This document shows, piece after piece, positions 9,742 to 12,403 of a stretch of 12,403 nucleotides of DNA; position 1 is the first letter of the stretch; each line of letters opens with the position of its first letter. Under the pieces are notes generated by a model. It had not been told where the DNA came from, did not search any database, and saw nothing but the letters and a program-made list of their open reading frames with translations. The stretch is from NCBI GenBank assembly GCA_002898995.1, contig BEIM01000055.1:1-12403 (forward strand), given 5' to 3'. Position numbers and translations under genes: made by a program. Source of the DNA: a bacterium HR36. Its GTDB lineage: Bacteria > Planctomycetota > Planctomycetia > Gemmatales > HRBIN36.

Positions 9742-9747
9742 ATTATA
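9742..9747 (-). promoter_or_regulatory. TATAAT box abutting the hemW start
   Basis: A perfect TATAAT on the minus strand (9747 down to 9742) ends 6 nt before the GTG at 9735. A start site at its usual distance would fall at 9737-9735, on the GTG itself. No good -35 box is seen 16-18 nt upstream (the nearest TTGAAC is only 10 nt away), so the promoter is tentative. Confidence 0.35.
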
Positions 9748-9806
9748 AGCTTCGCCTGTTCAACTAATGTGGCGGCACATTTGGCGAGTTCCAGTAAACG
9801 CGCGAC

Positions 9807-10028
9807 TTATGCCGAGGGTCTATAAGCGCGGAAGGCACGCAACACATCGTACAAATCGGGGGTGATGATAACCTCATCGTCTTCGAAATCGTTCAGCCAG
9901 AGATAATTCCCCCGGTGAGCCTGCACCAGGAGTGGGAACAGGTCGCCTAGCCGTACGCGGATACAAGGCTCTTGCACGGATTCCCGTGGGTCGCGGCGGT
10001 GAGGGTAAATGCGCAAATAAGCGGCCAT
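9807..10028 (-). CDS. Small hypothetical protein (73 aa)
   Basis: I do not recognise a named family. A strong ribosome site GGAGG, 5 nt before the ATG at 10028, fixes the start; the frame stays open to 10385, but that part would run over the divergent gene's promoter and N-terminus. The product is soluble, with no signal or membrane segment. It has a basic N-terminal third (YLRIYPHRRDPR), a central LGDLFPLLVQAHRGNYLWL segment, an acidic patch FEDDEV (48-53) and a C-terminal amphipathic helix, LYDVLRAFRAYR (59-70). The Trp/Tyr-rich centre and acidic turn suggest a compact alpha/beta fold and possibly a protein-binding role, but there is no catalytic signature. It precedes hemW by 71 nt on the same strand, yet a TATAAT in the gap suggests hemW is at least partly independent. 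Coding status is supported by the ribosome site and plausible composition. Confidence 0.65.
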   Translation of the reverse strand: MAAYLRIYPHRRDPRESVQEPCIRVRLGDLFPLLVQAHRGNYLWLNDFEDDEVIITPDLYDVLRAFRAYRPSA

Positions 10029-10041
10029 CCTGACCTCCGTG

Positions 10042-10190
10042 CCGGCAGGTGTGGGGAGCGCTGGATGGTTCCAGCGTCCTTGTGCTTCGTATGCTTGGAA
10101 ACCGTATCGGCAAAGCCTGCCGGTAAGCTGCAAGAAATCTGGGTCCGATAGGGAGACCTGCAATGGACGGGCACTACTGCCCGTGGGACC
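10042..10190. other. Structured divergent intergenic region
   Basis: Four inverted repeats crowd into 149 bases. An outer stem pairs CCGGCAGG (10042-10049) with CCTGCCGG (10116-10123) and encloses CGCTGG-6nt-CCAGCG (10059-10076) and a minor CCG-TAT-CGG (10102-10110). A second unit has ACGGGCA-CTAC-TGCCCGT (10167-10184), a 7-bp stem with a 4-nt loop, itself flanked by GGTCC (10142-10146) and GGACC (10186-10190). On the minus strand the outer stem ends only a few bases before the ribosome site of the 73-aa gene. On the plus strand the region precedes the binding-protein gene. It could be a leader RNA, a paired operator or both; I match no known riboswitch class. Confidence 0.55.
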
Positions 10191-10200
10191 GGGCAATGGG

Positions 10201-10206
10201 TACAAT
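10201..10206 (+). promoter_or_regulatory. Possible -10 box of the binding-protein operon
   Basis: TACAAT matches five of six -10 bases and would start transcription near 10213, only 3 nt before the ATG at 10216. No -35 box is evident 16-18 nt upstream. If used, translation would be nearly leaderless or would start at the in-frame GTG 10246 or ATG 10249. Confidence 0.25.
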
Positions 10207-10215
10207 GCCTGGGTC

Positions 10216-11805
10216 ATGGCGATCAGCATACGTGGCAAGAGTTGGGTGATGTCGCTGGTGGGAGGCGTAGCGCTCGGGCTAGCGGCGGTGGCGAGTTGGT
10301 TATTCTGGCGGAGCACCGAGGAACGCCTCGCTGCTCCTCCCGTGCCCCAAGGCGACCAGGAAATCGCCTGGCTGATGCCTGCCACCAGTCTGCCCAGCTG
10401 GGATCGTTTCCTGGAAGCGGTGCGCTGGCTGGCTCATGATGCGCGGGATGGTCTCGTGCTGGCAAGTGATCCCGAGCGTGCCCATGGCCACCGCGACATT
10501 CCCGAACTGGCCCTGCAACACAGGGACAGTACAGAGCGGCTCTGGATTCGCTGGTACAAACTGACCGGCGATTACTCCGCTGAGGATTGGCTGGAGGCGT
10601 TCCGGCGGCGAGCCACTTGGCCGTTGGCGATCATCGGCGGCAACACAAGCGACCGTGCCGTGGAATTAGTGCGGCTTTTGCACCGCTGGCGCGACGACCG
10701 CCACGCTCCCGTCCTGCTCCTGACGACCGCAACCGCCGATGAAATGGAACTGGAACCCGGAACGGGATTGAGGGATTTACTGGACGGTTACGCTGGACGC
10801 AGCTTTCGCTTTTGCTTTACCAATCGGCAAATGGCCGAGGCTTTGGTGGATTTTGTTGCGGCTCGACCCAACTGCCTGCCGACAGAGCCCTACTGGGATG
10901 CCATCACCTGGCGTGATGATCCTTACTCGCAGGATTTCGCTAACCGCATCAGCGATGCTTTGGGCGCTCGCGGACTGGGTTCGCTACGCAAATCTGTGGT
11001 ACCCTACAGTGTCGGCGGGGCACTGCTGCCCAGTGAGCGAGAACGCCAGGTCCTCGAAGAAGATCTTATTGCCACCTGGGCGCAAGAAGGCGGCTCGCCG
11101 CACGTCTTAGTATTGCCGACAGTGGAGCGGGTGGCGCGGCGGGTGTTGATCGGGCTTCATCAAGCCGCGCCCTGGGCCAGTCAGGGGTTGACCGTGGTCA
11201 TTGGGGATTCCATGAGCTTCAATGTCGTCTGCCGGGATCGCCGGTGGCTCTGGCCAACGGAATTACTGCCGATCCGCCTGCTGTTATTCGCCCATGAGGA
11301 CCCAGTGCGCTGGCTAGGCAACTCGCCGCGACTGTATGCAGAGGTAGCCTTAGCGGTGCTGGAATGTGCCTCTTTGCTAAGCGGCTTGGTGCCGACCCGC
11401 ATGGCGCTCGCGGCTTTGCCCGTGGGACGGCAAACGGGTAGCGACGATCTGGTATTGTGGGTGCGCATGCTGCGCGCGATTCAGCACGCTGCGTGGTCTC
11501 GCCTCGCATTGGCCCGGGCCAGTCCTGACAGGTCCGAGCTTGGCTCGCTTCGACTCGTGGCTAATAATGAGCAGTTTCTAGCACGCTTGCGTGCGTTCCG
11601 TGATGAATCCGGGCAGCCGTTCTTTGAACCATCGGGAAACCGCCAGCGGGGAACGGGAGAGTATGTAATCTGCCTGGATCCGTGGCGTCGGCCTAACCGG
11701 CTGGCGACATGGTCGGTGCTGGAAGTCTGGCACAGTCAGGCGGGTGAAGAAGGACGGCGCCGCTGGCAACTGCGGTGCCGCTGGCTCATGCACACAGAAT
11801 GGTAA
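10216..11805 (+). CDS. Membrane-anchored type I periplasmic-binding-protein-like protein
   Basis: The 529-aa product has one N-terminal membrane segment (about 10-31) ending in WRS, then a large domain expected outside the cytoplasmic membrane. Its layout follows the type I substrate-binding fold of Leu/Ile/Val-type receptors. A first strand AWLMPAT (51-57) precedes a helix; PLAIIGGNTSDRAVELVRLL (136-155) is the position where receptors read 'IIGP.sS..a'; APVLLLTTATAD (164-175) and FRFCFTNRQMAEALVDFV (197-214) match the next strand-helix units. WRDDPYSQDF (232-241) and VVIGDSMSFNVVCRD (327-341) come later. I associate the DPYS and GDSxSFN motifs with an uncharacterised planctomycete family, from memory. 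The C-terminal 140 residues are not assigned. A permanently anchored binding domain without a permease suggests sensing or envelope use rather than classical import. ATG 10216 precedes the membrane segment; 10246 or 10249 are alternatives. The next gene follows 24 nt later. Confidence 0.72.
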   Translation: MAISIRGKSWVMSLVGGVALGLAAVASWLFWRSTEERLAAPPVPQGDQEIAWLMPATSLPSWDRFLEAVRWLAHDARDGLVLASDPERAHGHRDIPELALQHRDSTERLWIRWYKLTGDYSAEDWLEAFRRRATWPLAIIGGNTSDRAVELVRLLHRWRDDRHAPVLLLTTATADEMELEPGTGLRDLLDGYAGRSFRFCFTNRQMAEALVDFVAARPNCLPTEPYWDAITWRDDPYSQDFANRISDALGARGLGSLRKSVVPYSVGGALLPSERERQVLEEDLIATWAQEGGSPHVLVLPTVERVARRVLIGLHQAAPWASQGLTVVIGDSMSFNVVCRDRRWLWPTELLPIRLLLFAHEDPVRWLGNSPRLYAEVALAVLECASLLSGLVPTRMALAALPVGRQTGSDDLVLWVRMLRAIQHAAWSRLALARASPDRSELGSLRLVANNEQFLARLRAFRDESGQPFFEPSGNRQRGTGEYVICLDPWRRPNRLATWSVLEVWHSQAGEEGRRRWQLRCRWLMHTEW

Positions 11806-11829
11806 GCGGGCCAGCAAGCGGGGAAGCCG

Positions 11830-12403
11830 ATGAAGCCGTGGCCTGGGCGCGAATGGTGGATTGGTCTGGCGCCGCCGCTTGTTGTCCTGACCTTACTGGC
11901 GCTGGCGAGCGGCTATGCAGTGTATTGGCGTTTTCACGCCGAACAGGCCGCCGATGAACGCGCCCTGCGCGAATGGCTGGAAGAAGCCCGCGTTTTTCGC
12001 AAGACCCTGCCCGAGTTGTGCCGCGACTATTTGCAGGCGCCTTCTGCGGAACAGCGCGCGGCCTTGCGGCAAGAGCTGGCGGATCAGCTCCAGGCTATGG
12101 CCGCACCGTTACGCCAATACACCGCCCACTTGCCGCTTTTCCCCACGGTGTATCGCCTGGAATTGCATTTCCGCCAGGCTGTTCCCTCGCCATCTTTGGC
12201 CCAAGGAGACGATTTGACGGGCCATGCCTCGCAGATTCCCCAACGCTTAGCCGAGGCCCCGTCAGACATGGAAACGGTGATTTGGGACAGCGGGCTTTCG
12301 TTCGCGGCCCAGCAAGTACGCCGACTAGAGCCCGTGCTCGTTCGGGATGGATTCGGGGAAACGCGCGCGGTGCTCTGGTATCAGTTACACGCCTTCTATC
12401 ATC
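11830..12403 (+). CDS. Single-pass membrane protein, 3'-truncated; possible sensor kinase N-terminus
   Basis: The frame beginning at ATG 11830 has no stop through the last base, giving 191 residues of an incomplete protein. GGGGAAG lies just upstream, and the gap from the previous stop is 24 nt, so the two genes are probably cotranscribed. Residues 11-33 (IGLAPPLVVLTLLALASGYA and following) form a membrane segment. It is followed by a charged, largely helical region (38-100, rich in Glu, Arg, Leu and Ala: ADERALREWLEEARVFRKTL) and a mixed region including PLFPTVYRLELHF (102-114) and VLWYQLHAF (181-189). A short N-terminal anchor plus a coiled-coil-like stretch is typical of histidine kinase or chemoreceptor N-termini. 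I expect HAMP and kinase domains beyond the window, but none is visible, so this is inference. Alternatives are a plain envelope scaffold. The coding call is firm; the function is not. Confidence 0.7.
   Translation, partial: MKPWPGREWWIGLAPPLVVLTLLALASGYAVYWRFHAEQAADERALREWLEEARVFRKTLPELCRDYLQAPSAEQRAALRQELADQLQAMAAPLRQYTAHLPLFPTVYRLELHFRQAVPSPSLAQGDDLTGHASQIPQRLAEAPSDMETVIWDSGLSFAAQQVRRLEPVLVRDGFGETRAVLWYQLHAFYH

Noticed and set aside
10029..10385. Upstream extension of the 73-aa gene to 192 aa
   Set aside because: It would cover the divergent promoter region and overlap the coding start of the opposite gene, while a strong GGAGG site precedes the internal ATG at 10028.

Overview
The window looks like an ordinary chromosomal segment from a moderately GC-rich planctomycete, plausibly Gemmataceae. 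The main clue is the DUF1501 protein at the left edge, a family strongly expanded in Planctomycetes. Supporting clues are a HEAT-repeat lipoprotein and a membrane-anchored substrate-binding-like protein whose sequence style I associate with that group. The lineage is inferred from protein style; there is no rRNA gene or marker phylogeny. I see no mobile element, CRISPR array, phage gene, rRNA or tRNA.

Layout, left to right: (1) the 3' part of a DUF1501 gene (+), a likely terminator, a perfect 16-bp palindrome, and a convergent small beta-rich hypothetical gene (-, 1457-1723). (2) A 342-base gap, then gpsA (+, 2066-3070), the sn-glycerol-3-phosphate dehydrogenase of phospholipid synthesis, followed by clpC (+, 3294-5798), a double-AAA+ unfoldase, with a good sigma70-like promoter between them. 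(3) A convergent gap, then a short CBS-pair MgtE-type transporter (-, 6098-7114), divergent from a HEAT-repeat lipoprotein (+, 7341-8246). (4) hemW (-, 8449-9735), convergent with the lipoprotein gene across a hairpin-rich gap, and upstream of it a 73-aa conserved-looking protein (-, 9807-10028). (5) A 187-base divergent intergenic region packed with inverted repeats. (6) A rightward gene pair: a membrane-anchored type I periplasmic-binding-protein-like protein (10216-11805) and, 24 nt later, the N-terminal part of a single-pass membrane protein that runs off the window (11830 to the end). The second has no usual-start ORF long enough to be obvious because it is truncated, but its frame is open to the last base.

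Most genes are housekeeping and independent of each other: lipid precursor synthesis, proteostasis, divalent cation transport and heme handling. The only possible unrecognised system is the last module, a tethered extracytoplasmic binding-fold protein beside a possible sensor protein, facing a small protein gene across a structured intergenic region. That is a lead, not a demonstrated system. Several start codons were moved inward because ribosome binding sites, promoters or family length disagree with the longest open frame; each case is noted in its entry.
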